From the NCBI GenBank assembly GCA_904501865.1, contig CAJGCF010000005.1, positions 1-42,707 of the forward strand: a stretch of DNA of 42,707 bases. Direction: 5' to 3'. This DNA comes from an uncultured Clostridia bacterium (GTDB taxonomy: Bacteria > Bacillota > Clostridia > Oscillospirales > CAG-272). A program made the translations under genes and the position numbers. Shown here in pieces: positions 32,535 through 40,163 of this stretch; position 1 is the stretch's first letter; each line of letters opens with the position of its first letter. The notes below the pieces were generated by a model. That model was not told the DNA's origin and searched no databases. It saw only the letters and a program-made list of their open reading frames with translations.

Positions 32535-33734
32535 ATGGTCAACATCGCTATACTTGGTTTCGGAGTCGTAGGCTCCGGTGTCGCAGAGGTGCTTACACAG
32601 AACAAAAGCATTATTGAAAGCAAGCTTGGAAAAAAAGTTAATATAAAATATATTCTCGATCTCAGGGACTTCCCCGGAAATCCCTTTGAGAAGCTCGTTG
32701 TGCACGACTTCAACGTCATTCTCAATGACCCCGAGGTCTCGGTCGTCGCTGAGATGATGGGCGGCTCTCATCCCGCGTATGATTTCTCAAAGGCTTGTCT
32801 TGAGGCAGGCAAGAGTGTGGTCACCTCCAACAAAGAGGTCGTGGCTAACTTTGGCGCGGAGCTGCTTGAGATAGCAAAGAAAAACGGCGTGGCTTATCTC
32901 TTTGAGGCAAGCGTGGGCGGTGGAATACCGATAATCAGACCCATGTGTAACGACCTTTCCTCAAACAACATCACCGAGATAAGCGGCATACTCAACGGTA
33001 CCACCAACTATATACTCACTAAAATGACGGTAGAGGGGGCGGACTTTTCAGAGGTTCTCAAGGATGCGCAGGACAAGGGCTACGCAGAACGCAATCCCTC
33101 TGCCGACGTTGAGGGCCTCGACGCGGCACGCAAGATAGTCATTCTCGCGGCTCTTGCGTTCGGCAAGTCCATAAATCCTGCGGACATATACGCTGAAGGT
33201 ATCACCAACATAGACACCGTTGACGTAAAGCTTGCCGAAAAGCTCGGCTACTCTGTCAAGCTCATTGGATACTCCAAAAAGATAGACGGCAAAATTCTTG
33301 CTATGGTCTCTCCCCGTGTAATTCCCACGTCAAATCCCCTCTCAAGCATAAGCGACGTTTTCAACGGCATCCTGCTTGACGGTGATATGGTCGGAAACGT
33401 AATGTTCTACGGTCCCGGTGCGGGCAAGCTCCCCACCGCAAGCGCGGTATGCGCGGATATCGTGGATGTCATAGCTCACGCAGAGAGCGGCATCAAGCTA
33501 CCTACATTCAGCGTAGCGGATACGAATGACGTTTTTGATTTTAGTACGTATGTCTGTAAGAGAATGTTCGTGTGCGACGAGTGCTCTGACGACATCAAGC
33601 TTTTAGTGGCTCTTGAATCTAACATTGTGACCCAGGGTGGCAAAATGGCGTTCATCACGGGTGAGATGAGCGAGAAAGAGGCTGAAAAGATATGCAAGAG
33701 CCTCCCTGCCTGCAAGGCCTACCGCTTGCTTTAA
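32535..33734 (+). CDS. hom: Homoserine dehydrogenase
   Basis: Reduces aspartate semialdehyde to homoserine, the branch point to threonine and methionine. The Rossmann NAD(P) motif is GFGVVGSG (8-15). The catalytic part contains VTSNKEVVA, FEASVGGGIPIIRP, GILNGTTNYILTKM and the ADVEGLDAARKI segment, with MFYGPGAGKLPTASAV later. The product is 399 residues, shorter than the usual 430. The C-terminal tail of about 60 residues resembles the second half of an ACT domain (SEKEAEKICKSLPACKA) but lacks a clear D-x-x-G-V start, so feedback control may differ. The frame is open upstream to 32352, but the promoter and leader lie there; the ATG at 32535 has an AAAGGA site and fits the fold. Confidence 0.95.
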   Translation: MVNIAILGFGVVGSGVAEVLTQNKSIIESKLGKKVNIKYILDLRDFPGNPFEKLVVHDFNVILNDPEVSVVAEMMGGSHPAYDFSKACLEAGKSVVTSNKEVVANFGAELLEIAKKNGVAYLFEASVGGGIPIIRPMCNDLSSNNITEISGILNGTTNYILTKMTVEGADFSEVLKDAQDKGYAERNPSADVEGLDAARKIVILAALAFGKSINPADIYAEGITNIDTVDVKLAEKLGYSVKLIGYSKKIDGKILAMVSPRVIPTSNPLSSISDVFNGILLDGDMVGNVMFYGPGAGKLPTASAVCADIVDVIAHAESGIKLPTFSVADTNDVFDFSTYVCKRMFVCDECSDDIKLLVALESNIVTQGGKMAFITGEMSEKEAEKICKSLPACKAYRLL

Positions 33735-33780
33735 CTGTCTTTTCCAGAAAGTCGAAATTTGAAAGGCTTGGATCTTTATA

Positions 33781-34485
33781 TTGAATCAACTTAACAATCA
33801 AAAAAGCAACAACAAGGGTTGTTTTTCAAGTATTATAGGAACTCTGCTCGTAGTAGTAGGCGTAGTGATATATGCTGTAGTATCCTCGCTTATAAACCGA
33901 GTCATTGTCGGTGCGAAGATTTCCTCTGAGATAGCTTGTGCGCTCCTGCCACTCTCTATGGTGGGAATCACGGTCGCATTCGTTCTCTACGAGGCTATAT
34001 TCGTGATATGGGAGATAAATAACGTCAAGGGCGACGGCAGTATGAGACGGCTTGTACGCATAGTGGCGACGGTATGTATTTCGGCATCACTTCTCTTTGC
34101 CATATTCTCCGCCAACACCTACACAAAGCTTGGTGAGAACTCCATATCCAAGGTCTGCTTTGTTACTACCAATGAATACAGATGGGCAGAATCCAACGAC
34201 ATTCTTAGCTACTCCCTCTCGTGCGACGCGGACGGAAATCTCTCGTACACCGTCAACACAAAGGACGGCAAGAGCATTGAGTTTTTCGGCTCTGTGAACT
34301 CCTGCTCGGGGCAATTCATTGAAAAGCACTCCAATCTTTACGGTTATGCCGCATATCTTTCCAACCAGTTTGACAACAGTCAATTTATAATTGAAAAAAA
34401 GATATCGGGACAGGAATATATGGAAAAGCATTATAAGGATACAGGCTCTGAGATATGGAAATACCTTGAGCAAATAATAAACTGA
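33781..34485 (+). CDS. Hypothetical membrane protein
   Basis: I do not recognise this 234-residue protein. Three hydrophobic segments (about 16-38, 46-72, 87-108) are followed by a polar, probably extracytoplasmic domain (110-234) with short strands and no catalytic motif. The start is a TTG at 33781, with a poor ribosome-binding site (GAAAGG about 15 bases upstream), so the exact start is uncertain. It follows hom by 46 bases without a terminator between them, suggesting co-transcription, and ends at the bidirectional terminator at 34486-34529. Nothing links it to amino-acid synthesis beyond position. Confidence 0.6.
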   Translation: MNQLNNQKSNNKGCFSSIIGTLLVVVGVVIYAVVSSLINRVIVGAKISSEIACALLPLSMVGITVAFVLYEAIFVIWEINNVKGDGSMRRLVRIVATVCISASLLFAIFSANTYTKLGENSISKVCFVTTNEYRWAESNDILSYSLSCDADGNLSYTVNTKDGKSIEFFGSVNSCSGQFIEKHSNLYGYAAYLSNQFDNSQFIIEKKISGQEYMEKHYKDTGSEIWKYLEQIIN

Positions 34486-34529
34486 AAAAAATCCGTCTCC
34501 ACTTCAACTTGGGTGGAGACGGATTTTTT
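34486..34529. terminator. Bidirectional terminator between a membrane-protein gene and rarA
   Basis: Perfect 17-bp arms including the tails (34486-34502 with 34513-34529, core ATCCGTCTCCAC/GTGGAGACGGAT), ten-base loop, with an A-run on one side and a T-run on the other. It acts on both strands for the two convergent genes. Confidence 0.92.
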
Positions 34530-34530
34530 A

Positions 34531-35748
34531 TCATTTGCCCTTTATGCGATTCCAATACTCCTCGGCAACCTTTTCCGTTTTATTGTCGCCGAAGTGATAG
34601 TATTTTTTGTTTTTCAGGTCGTCGGGCAGATACTGCTGCTCCACGTACCTGTTGGGATAATCGTGCGGATATTTATATCCCTTGAACAGTGGGCTCTGCA
34701 GGTGCACGGGGAGAGTTTTTCCCTTGCCTGCTCTGATATCCTCAAGCGCCGCATCTACCGCCAGATGCTGAGTATTGGATTTCGGAGCGGTAGCAAGAAG
34801 TATTGCCGCGTGTCCGAGCGGTATTCTCGCTTCGGGAAGGCCCAGCTCTCGCGCCGAATCACAACACGCCTTTACTATCGCGGGTGCCATTGGATATGCA
34901 AGACCGATATCCTCGCTCGCGATGACCTGAAGTCTGCGGCAAAGAGATATGATGTCCCCCTGCTCCACCATTTTCGCAACGTAGAACGCAGCGGCGTCGG
35001 GGTCGGAGCCTCTTATGGACTTTTGAAGGCAACCGAGCATATCGTAATGCACGTCATCGTTGTAGTTGGCAACTCCATAGTTGAAGTTATCCGCATCGGC
35101 AGGAGTTATCTCGCTCTCCGCCGAAAAATAAGCATTCTCAAAGAGCCCTATCGCTCGGCGAACGTCTCCTCTCGCCGCTCCCGCAATATATTGTGCGGTC
35201 TCGAGGCTCACGGTCTTTTGCGTGTTGTTTTCTTTGTTGAGATAGTCAAGCGCCTTGAGGAGCATTTTTGCACACTCCGAGGGCTCGACGGGCTTGAATT
35301 CAAAGAGTGATGAGCGCGATATTATAGCATTATAGATATAAAAATGCGGATTTTCCGTCGTGGATGCGATAAGCGTCACTCTGCCGTCCTCTATATATTC
35401 AAGCAGAGATTGCTGCTGCTTTCTGTTGAAATACTGTATCTCGTCTATGTATAAGAGTGTTCCCTTGCTACCAAAAAGGCTTGACGAGCCTGAAAGCACG
35501 TCCTTTACGTCGGACAACGACGCGCTGGTAGCGTTCAGCTTATGGAAATCCATATCCGAGTGCTTTGCGATGATAGAGGCTGCCGTCGTCTTACCCGTCC
35601 CGGGAGGCCCGAAGAATATCATATTGGTTATCCTTCCGCCTGCGAGCATACGTCGTATTACTCCGCGCTCTCCGAAAAGATGTCCCTGCCCCACTATATC
35701 GTCGATGGTCTGAGGCCTCATTATATCCGCAAGCTGTGCGTTTCTCAT
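34531..35748 (-). CDS. rarA: Replication-associated recombination protein RarA (MgsA)
   Basis: Tetrameric clamp-loader-like AAA+ ATPase that acts at stalled replication forks. The family N-terminus RPQTIDDIVGQGHL leads to Walker A GPPGTGKT (47-54), Walker B LLYIDEI, a STTENPHF sensor and an SRSSLFEF arginine-finger region. The C-terminal tetramerisation part contains SIRGSDPDAA, ASEDIGLA and AAILLATAPKS, then the family-typical end HDYPNRYVEQQYLP. Length 405 residues, normal. It lies 21 bases after cysK and is probably co-transcribed from the cysK promoter. Confidence 0.94.
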   Translation of the reverse strand: MRNAQLADIMRPQTIDDIVGQGHLFGERGVIRRMLAGGRITNMIFFGPPGTGKTTAASIIAKHSDMDFHKLNATSASLSDVKDVLSGSSSLFGSKGTLLYIDEIQYFNRKQQQSLLEYIEDGRVTLIASTTENPHFYIYNAIISRSSLFEFKPVEPSECAKMLLKALDYLNKENNTQKTVSLETAQYIAGAARGDVRRAIGLFENAYFSAESEITPADADNFNYGVANYNDDVHYDMLGCLQKSIRGSDPDAAAFYVAKMVEQGDIISLCRRLQVIASEDIGLAYPMAPAIVKACCDSARELGLPEARIPLGHAAILLATAPKSNTQHLAVDAALEDIRAGKGKTLPVHLQSPLFKGYKYPHDYPNRYVEQQYLPDDLKNKKYYHFGDNKTEKVAEEYWNRIKGK

Positions 35749-35769
35749 ATTTATCTCATTCCTTCCGAG

Positions 35770-36696
35770 TTATCCGAAAACTCCCGACGACAGATATCTC
35801 TCTCCCGTATCGGGCAAAATAACTACGATATTTTTACCTTCATTTTCTTGCCTTTTCGCAAGCTTCAATGCCGCGTACACGGCAGCTCCCGAGGATATTC
35901 CCACAAGAAGCCCCTCGCTTCTGGCAACGTCCGCCGCGGCCTTATACGCCTCGTCGTCACTCACGGTGATCACCTCGTCGTATATGCTTGTGTCAAGCAC
36001 ATTTGGTATAAATCCTGCTCCTATGCCTTGTATCTTGTGCGCTCCAGATTGTCCTCTGCTAAGATAAGGTGACGCCTCAGGCTCAACCGCTACGACCTTT
36101 ATATCGGGATTTTTTTCCCTGAGATAAGCTCCAGTGCCGCTGATTGTTCCTCCCGTACCTACGCACGAGACGAGTATATCCACACGCCCGTCGGTGTCCT
36201 CCCATATCTCAGGGCCCGTACTTTTATAGTGCGCGCTCGGATTTGCGGGATTGTCAAACTGACCCGCGATAAATGAGTTGGGAATATTCTTTGCAAGCTC
36301 CTCGGCCTTCTCGATGGCTCCCTTCATGCCGAGTGCCCCGTCTGTGAGCACCAGCTCGGCACCGTACGCCGTCATAAGCATACGTCTCTCGCGCGACATA
36401 GTATCGGGCATAACTATGACCAACTTATAGCCCTTTGCGGCGCATATGGCAGCGAGTCCTATGCCTGTGTTGCCCGAGGTTGGCTCAATTATGGTACTTT
36501 CTCGGTCAAGCTGACCGTTCTTCTCCGCCTCGGCTATCATTTCCTTTGCAACTCTGTCTTTAACAGAGCCCGCAGGATTGAAGAACTCCACCTTGGCAAG
36601 AACCTTGGCGCAAAGTCTATTGTTTTTTTCAAGATTTACAAGCTCCACTAAAGGAGTTTGTCCCACAAGGTCAGAGACCGAAGCGTATATCTTCAT
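35770..36696 (-). CDS. cysK: Cysteine synthase A (O-acetylserine sulfhydrylase)
   Basis: PLP-dependent enzyme making cysteine from O-acetylserine and sulfide. The PLP lysine is K46 in NPAGSVKDRVA. The substrate loop is EPTSGNTGIGLA, the phosphate-binding loop is GTGGTISGTG and the C-terminal SSGAAVYAAL helix follows. The AYGAELVLTD segment is also typical. The start at 36696 gives MKIYASVSDLVGQTPLVEL and has a GGCGGTG site; the longer frame to 36729 adds residues unlike the family. A perfect-consensus promoter lies at 36746-36774. The product is 308 residues. rarA follows after 21 bases, a functionally odd pairing. Confidence 0.95.
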   Translation of the reverse strand: MKIYASVSDLVGQTPLVELVNLEKNNRLCAKVLAKVEFFNPAGSVKDRVAKEMIAEAEKNGQLDRESTIIEPTSGNTGIGLAAICAAKGYKLVIVMPDTMSRERRMLMTAYGAELVLTDGALGMKGAIEKAEELAKNIPNSFIAGQFDNPANPSAHYKSTGPEIWEDTDGRVDILVSCVGTGGTISGTGAYLREKNPDIKVVAVEPEASPYLSRGQSGAHKIQGIGAGFIPNVLDTSIYDEVITVSDDEAYKAAADVARSEGLLVGISSGAAVYAALKLAKRQENEGKNIVVILPDTGERYLSSGVFG

Positions 36697-36745
36697 TTTT
36701 ACACCGCCTATCCAATGCCTACAAGGCAAAAATCAATACAAAACA

Positions 36746-36774
36746 ATTATATCATTTCAGAAGCGTTTTGTCAA
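36746..36774 (-). promoter_or_regulatory. cysK-rarA promoter, perfect sigma-A consensus
   Basis: Minus strand: -35 TTGACA (36769-36774), 17-base spacer, -10 TATAAT (36746-36751). The leader is only about 45 bases and shows no T-box or riboswitch. Confidence 0.87.
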
Positions 36775-36797
36775 CAAATTTAATTTTGTGAAAAATC

Positions 36798-36826
36798 TTG
36801 ATTATCCGGCAAAATTATAGTATAAT
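36798..36826 (+). promoter_or_regulatory. HD-hydrolase promoter
   Basis: Plus strand: -35 TTGATT (36798-36803), 17-base spacer, -10 TATAAT (36821-36826). It is divergent from the cysK promoter, with 23 bases between the two -35 boxes. Confidence 0.75.
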
Positions 36827-36859
36827 ATATGATACGGAGATGAACAGAAAGGAGACGCT

Positions 36860-37522
36860 ATGATAACATACGAACAAATCAAAAACCACCCAGACATAAG
36901 AGTTTACGTATCTGAAGCGGACTCTTCTCTTGCTGCCCTTGGCTACACAGAGCACAGCTTCCCTCACGCAACACGCGTTGCCGCTATGGCGGGGTATATT
37001 CTTGAAACCCTCGGCTATTACGAGAGAGACGTAGAGCTTGCAAAAATAGCAGGCTTTATGCACGACATAGGCAACCTTGTAAACAGAGTGGACCATAGCC
37101 AGAGCGGTGCTATAATAGCATTTCGCATACTCAACAGTCTTGGAATGGACGCGCGCGAGATGGCTGCCATAGTTGCTGCCATCGGAAATCACGACGAGGA
37201 GACGGGTGTTCCCGTAAGCGCTATCGCGGCGGCTCTCATTCTTGCGGATAAGAGTGACGTTCGTCGCTCGCGTGTAAGAGATAAAAAGCATATAAATCGA
37301 AATGACATTCACGACTGTGTAAACTACTCGGTAACCAAATCCGAGCTCATAATAAATGAAAGCAAGACCGAGATAACGCTTAAGCTTGAGATAGACACGG
37401 AATTCAGCCCGGTAATGAATTATTTTGAAATATTTCTCAAGCGTATGATAATGTGCCGCAAGGGAGCTGGGAAACTTGGACTTCAGTTTAAGCTCAGCAT
37501 AAACGGACAGCTTTTGCTATAG
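36860..37522 (+). CDS. HD domain phosphohydrolase
   Basis: A 220-residue HD-superfamily metal-dependent phosphohydrolase. The metal ligands can be followed: H36 in FPHATRVA, H68-D69 in MHDIGN, H79 in DHSQSGA, then GNHDEETG and the distal aspartate in ILADKSDVRR. This is the HDc layout of small nucleotide or phosphate-ester hydrolases. The C-terminal 70 residues (from about 150) are strand-rich and specific to this subgroup. The substrate cannot be deduced. An AAAGGAG site lies before the ATG. It is a single-gene unit with its own promoter and a double hairpin behind it. Confidence 0.85.
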   Translation: MITYEQIKNHPDIRVYVSEADSSLAALGYTEHSFPHATRVAAMAGYILETLGYYERDVELAKIAGFMHDIGNLVNRVDHSQSGAIIAFRILNSLGMDAREMAAIVAAIGNHDEETGVPVSAIAAALILADKSDVRRSRVRDKKHINRNDIHDCVNYSVTKSELIINESKTEITLKLEIDTEFSPVMNYFEIFLKRMIMCRKGAGKLGLQFKLSINGQLLL

Positions 37523-37581
37523 CCAAAAAAAGTTGAACTCATACTTCCTGCGGCGAGCGAGTTCAATTCTTTTCGGCTATA
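37518..37581 (+). terminator. Long imperfect hairpin at the end of the HD-hydrolase gene
   Basis: Nested inverted repeats begin at the stop codon: outer TATAGCC (37518-37524) with GGCTATA (37575-37581), an A-run opposite a T-run, and inner TTGAACTC (37533-37540) with GAGTTCAA (37559-37566). It lies directly before the classical terminator at 37585-37614, so it may be a first, weaker terminator or an RNA-stabilising stem. Confidence 0.5.
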
Positions 37582-37584
37582 ATT

Positions 37585-37620
37585 ACAAACCCGACGGGCA
37601 ACCGTCGGGTTTGTTTTATT
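37585..37620. terminator. Bidirectional terminator between HD-hydrolase and YjdF-like genes
   Basis: Stem AAACCCGACGG (37587-37597) with CCGTCGGGTTT (37602-37612), GCAA tetraloop, then GTTTTATT on the plus strand. The minus-strand arm ends in TTTGTAATT, so it should also serve the YjdF-like gene that ends at 37616. Confidence 0.88.
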
Positions 37621-38326
37621 GCTCTTTTTTAGCTAAAAGCTGCTTGCGTTTGTTCAATATTCCGCCAAGTACAGATATCACCAACGCCGCGGCGGCGTCT
37701 ATAATTATATCCTTCATAGTATCAGAAAGCGCAAGTCTGCCAACAAGCTCTATTCCCTGTGCGGTCGTGTGCTTTTGCATATTAAGTCCGAGAAAGTAAT
37801 CAAAGGAAAACTCATAGATCTCCCACAAAGCGCCCACTGCCAAGGCAAAGGAAAATGAAAAGACAGACACAAAAAACGGACTCAGTGATACACCTGAAAC
37901 GTTCTTATCCTTGTTGAGTATATCCACAAGGACGAACCCAAGTGCTCCCAGCGTTGCGCCCGAAAACGCGTGGAGCATAGTGTCCCAATGCGGCACAAGA
38001 TAGTAAAAATCGAACACCTCACCCAAAAATATCGCGCAATAAAGAAACACGTAATACATTATACATATAGTGTTCGGTACTACTATTTTAAATCTCCTTG
38101 ACACCAGCGTTGGAAGGAACATAACTATAAGTCCCATAGAGCATTGAAGGAGCATAAGAACGTAGTCGCTCTTAACCTTTTCGTAGGGCTCACCCTCCGG
38201 TATCTCAATGGGGGCAGATATTACTCTTGCCAATGAGTACAACACCGAGCATATCAGGCTTATAAGTAAAATTACACCTATTATCTCCGTCCACGTGTAT
38301 TTTCTTCTTACTGTCGGCTTTTTCAC
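37616..38326 (-). CDS. YjdF/DUF2238-like integral membrane protein
   Basis: A 236-residue polytopic membrane protein with about six helices (near 14-34, 54-72, 82-103, 113-133, 145-168, 205-223). It has the conserved pattern of the YjdF/DUF2238 group: HWDTMLHAFSGATLGALGF, then GALWEIYEFSFD, then DTMKDIIIDAAAAL, each placing charged residues (H, D, E) inside or next to helices. Function is unknown. A GGAGAG site lies just before the ATG, and a promoter at 38378-38406. It is a single-gene unit, convergent with the HD-hydrolase gene. Confidence 0.7.
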   Translation of the reverse strand: MKKPTVRRKYTWTEIIGVILLISLICSVLYSLARVISAPIEIPEGEPYEKVKSDYVLMLLQCSMGLIVMFLPTLVSRRFKIVVPNTICIMYYVFLYCAIFLGEVFDFYYLVPHWDTMLHAFSGATLGALGFVLVDILNKDKNVSGVSLSPFFVSVFSFSFALAVGALWEIYEFSFDYFLGLNMQKHTTAQGIELVGRLALSDTMKDIIIDAAAALVISVLGGILNKRKQLLAKKEQ

Positions 38327-38377
38327 AATGCTCTCCTTTTTTTATATGTTTTCTTTATAAGTTTAGCTTTCAAGGTC

Positions 38378-38406
38378 ATTATAATATACAAAAAATTTCA
38401 AATCAA
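38378..38406 (-). promoter_or_regulatory. YjdF-like gene promoter
   Basis: Minus strand: -35 TTGATT (38401-38406), 17-base spacer, -10 TATAAT (38378-38383). Confidence 0.68.
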
Positions 38407-38441
38407 TGGAAAAAGGTATTAATTTTCAAAAAATTAAAGCA

Positions 38442-38486
38442 GTTAAAAGCTACGAAACAATGTTAAATTCCGTTAAAAATGTTAAA
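38442..38486 (+). repeat. Four GTTAAA repeats upstream of the metF operon
   Basis: GTTAAA occurs at 38442, 38462, 38472 and 38481, i.e. at spacings of 20, 10 and 9 bases, close to whole helical turns. They lie about 70-110 bases upstream of the metF -35 box. They could be a phased regulator-binding array or a curved A-tract. Confidence 0.4.
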
Positions 38487-38553
38487 AAAATGTAAAGAGA
38501 GGGCTTTTCAAGCGAATTAAGGCGATTTTGGATGCGGTTTTTCGATAAAATCA

Positions 38554-38582
38554 TTGACAAATCCTATGATGAGTGATATGAT
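38554..38582 (+). promoter_or_regulatory. metF-metH operon promoter
   Basis: Plus strand: -35 TTGACA (38554-38559), 17-base spacer, -10 TATGAT (38577-38582). Confidence 0.78.
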
Positions 38583-38663
38583 TAAAATGAGATATTATTT
38601 TTAGCAGAAGTCATTATATGACAAGTAAAACAAGCACTTTATGCGCTATGAGAGGAATTTGAA

Positions 38664-39545
38664 ATGAAGCTTTCACAGATATTAAAGCAAAACGCGCCCT
38701 CCCTTTCATTTGAGGTGTTTCCACCCAAAACAACCACCTCTTTTGAGTCGGTCAAGCACGCGGTAGAAGCAATAGCCGAGCTACACCCCTCGTTTATGAG
38801 CGTCACCTACGGCGCGGGCGGAGGAACAAGTGAATACACGCTCGAAATAGCCCAAAATATAGCAAAGGAGCACGGCGTGCCTACCTTGGCGCACCTTACC
38901 TGTGTGTCATCGACCAAGGATACGGTACATAAAATGATATCGGCTATCAAGGACGCGGGGATAGACAACGTTATGGCGCTCCGCGGTGACATTCCCGAGA
39001 ATATGAAAGACCGGGACAGAAGTGGCTGGTGCTACCGTCACGCAACCGACCTTATCAGAGAGATAAAGGAAAGCGGTGCTGACCTTTGCATCGGTGGAGC
39101 CTGCTACCCCGAGATACACCCAGAAAGTGCCAATCAGCGTGACGATATAAAGTATCTCAAGGAAAAGGTGGACGCGGGTTGTGAATTTCTAACGACTCAG
39201 ATGTTCTTTGACAATAATCTGCTCTACAACTTCTTATACAAGATACGCGAGGCCGGTATCACGGTGCCTGTTATCCCGGGTATAATGCCAATAACCAACG
39301 CAAATCAGGTGGAGCGAGCTATCAAGCTCTCGGGCTCGTTTATGCCCCAAAGATTCAAGAGCCTTGTGGACAAGTTCGGCTCCTCACCCGACGCTATGAA
39401 GCAGGCGGGTATCGCCTACGCGACAGACCAGATAATCGACCTTTACGCAAACGGTATCACTAACGTTCACGTTTATTCCATGAACAAGCCGGACGTTGCG
39501 CAGAGTATTCAGAGCAATCTGTCGGCAATAATCGGCAGATCATGA
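38664..39545 (+). CDS. metF: 5,10-methylenetetrahydrofolate reductase
   Basis: FAD-dependent TIM-barrel enzyme that reduces methylene-THF to methyl-THF, the methyl donor for MetH. The family motifs are LSFEVFPPKT near residue 13 (with the catalytic glutamate), SVTYGAGG, LTCVSST, NVMALRGD, GGACYPEIHPES and QMFFDN, then VIPGIMPITN. Length 293 residues, normal. A GAGAGGA site precedes the ATG. Its stop overlaps the start of the next gene by four bases (ATGA), and all three genes of the operon serve homocysteine methylation. Confidence 0.96.
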   Translation: MKLSQILKQNAPSLSFEVFPPKTTTSFESVKHAVEAIAELHPSFMSVTYGAGGGTSEYTLEIAQNIAKEHGVPTLAHLTCVSSTKDTVHKMISAIKDAGIDNVMALRGDIPENMKDRDRSGWCYRHATDLIREIKESGADLCIGGACYPEIHPESANQRDDIKYLKEKVDAGCEFLTTQMFFDNNLLYNFLYKIREAGITVPVIPGIMPITNANQVERAIKLSGSFMPQRFKSLVDKFGSSPDAMKQAGIAYATDQIIDLYANGITNVHVYSMNKPDVAQSIQSNLSAIIGRS

Positions 39546-40150
39546 ACAGTACAGTTATAACAAAAAGATACTCGGCTCCCGAGGTTTCAAAAAAAGAAAT
39601 ATTGCGGTATATGGGCTGCCGTGTGACAGATGATGAGACGGTATCCCTTATAGACAAAGCTCTGGAGCTATGTCTCGACAAAGTAAGATACGACGTCTGC
39701 TATGCGGAGTTCCCTATAAATATCGGTGAGAGCTCCGTCGATCTTGGCTTTTGCGTAACCGAAAGCCGCGACGCAAAAAAATGTCTCGACGGGTGCGAGA
39801 GCATAATTCTCTTTGCCGCTACGGCAGGACTTGAGCTTGACCGTCTCATTATGAGATACGGCAAGCTATCCCCCGCTCTCGCGCTCTCTATACAAGCTAT
39901 CGGAGCCGAGCGAATAGAGGCTCTGTGCGACGTGTTCTGCAGGGATATGTCCGAGAAGTTTTCAAGGCAAGGCAAGGAGCTCCGACCAAGATTCAGCGCG
40001 GGCTACGGCGATCTGCCGCTTGAGATACAAACAAACGCGTTTGACGCTCTTTCCTGTCAGTCCAAGATAGGTCTTACCCTTAACAAAAGTCTTATGATGT
40101 CGCCCACAAAATCCGTGACGGCTATCATCGGAATCAAAAATAAAATTTAA
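39542..40150 (+). CDS. Stand-alone MetH reactivation (AdoMet-binding) domain protein
   Basis: A 202-residue protein corresponding to the C-terminal activation domain of cobalamin-dependent methionine synthase, which binds AdoMet and, with an electron donor, rescues the enzyme when Co(I)-cobalamin is oxidised. The AdoMet-binding signature is RPRFSAGYGDLPLEIQ, here in the form R-x-R-F-S-x-G-Y, and TPTKSVTAIIG-like residues (SPTKSVTAIIGI) end the domain. The first 40 residues, with EVSKKEILRYMG, are usual for the free-standing form. It is coupled to metF by a four-base overlap and lies 13 bases before metH, whose product lacks this domain, so the pair makes up a split methionine synthase. Confidence 0.88.
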   Translation: MNSTVITKRYSAPEVSKKEILRYMGCRVTDDETVSLIDKALELCLDKVRYDVCYAEFPINIGESSVDLGFCVTESRDAKKCLDGCESIILFAATAGLELDRLIMRYGKLSPALALSIQAIGAERIEALCDVFCRDMSEKFSRQGKELRPRFSAGYGDLPLEIQTNAFDALSCQSKIGLTLNKSLMMSPTKSVTAIIGIKNKI

Positions 40151-40163
40151 GCTGTGTGATAAT

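Larger units (their letters stand above)
38327..38663. other. Divergent control region of the YjdF-like gene and metF
   Basis: A 337-base gene-free stretch holding two divergent promoters (38378-38406 minus, 38554-38582 plus) and, between them, four GTTAAA repeats. The metF leader is about 75 bases with no SAM, B12 or T-box riboswitch that I can recognise. AT-rich; no ORF with a ribosome-binding site. Confidence 0.6.

Noticed and set aside
34513..35310. Plus-strand open frame of 265 codons
   Set aside because: It is antisense to rarA, which has complete AAA+ motifs; the frame's protein is low-complexity Arg/Ser-rich and has no ribosome-binding site.
36697..36729. Longer start for cysK
   Set aside because: Extra residues do not belong to the family and the ATG at 36696 has a good ribosome-binding site.
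38583..38663. SAM or cobalamin riboswitch before metF
   Set aside because: The leader is only about 75 bases, has no multi-stem structure and shows no B12-box or SAM-box that I recognise.
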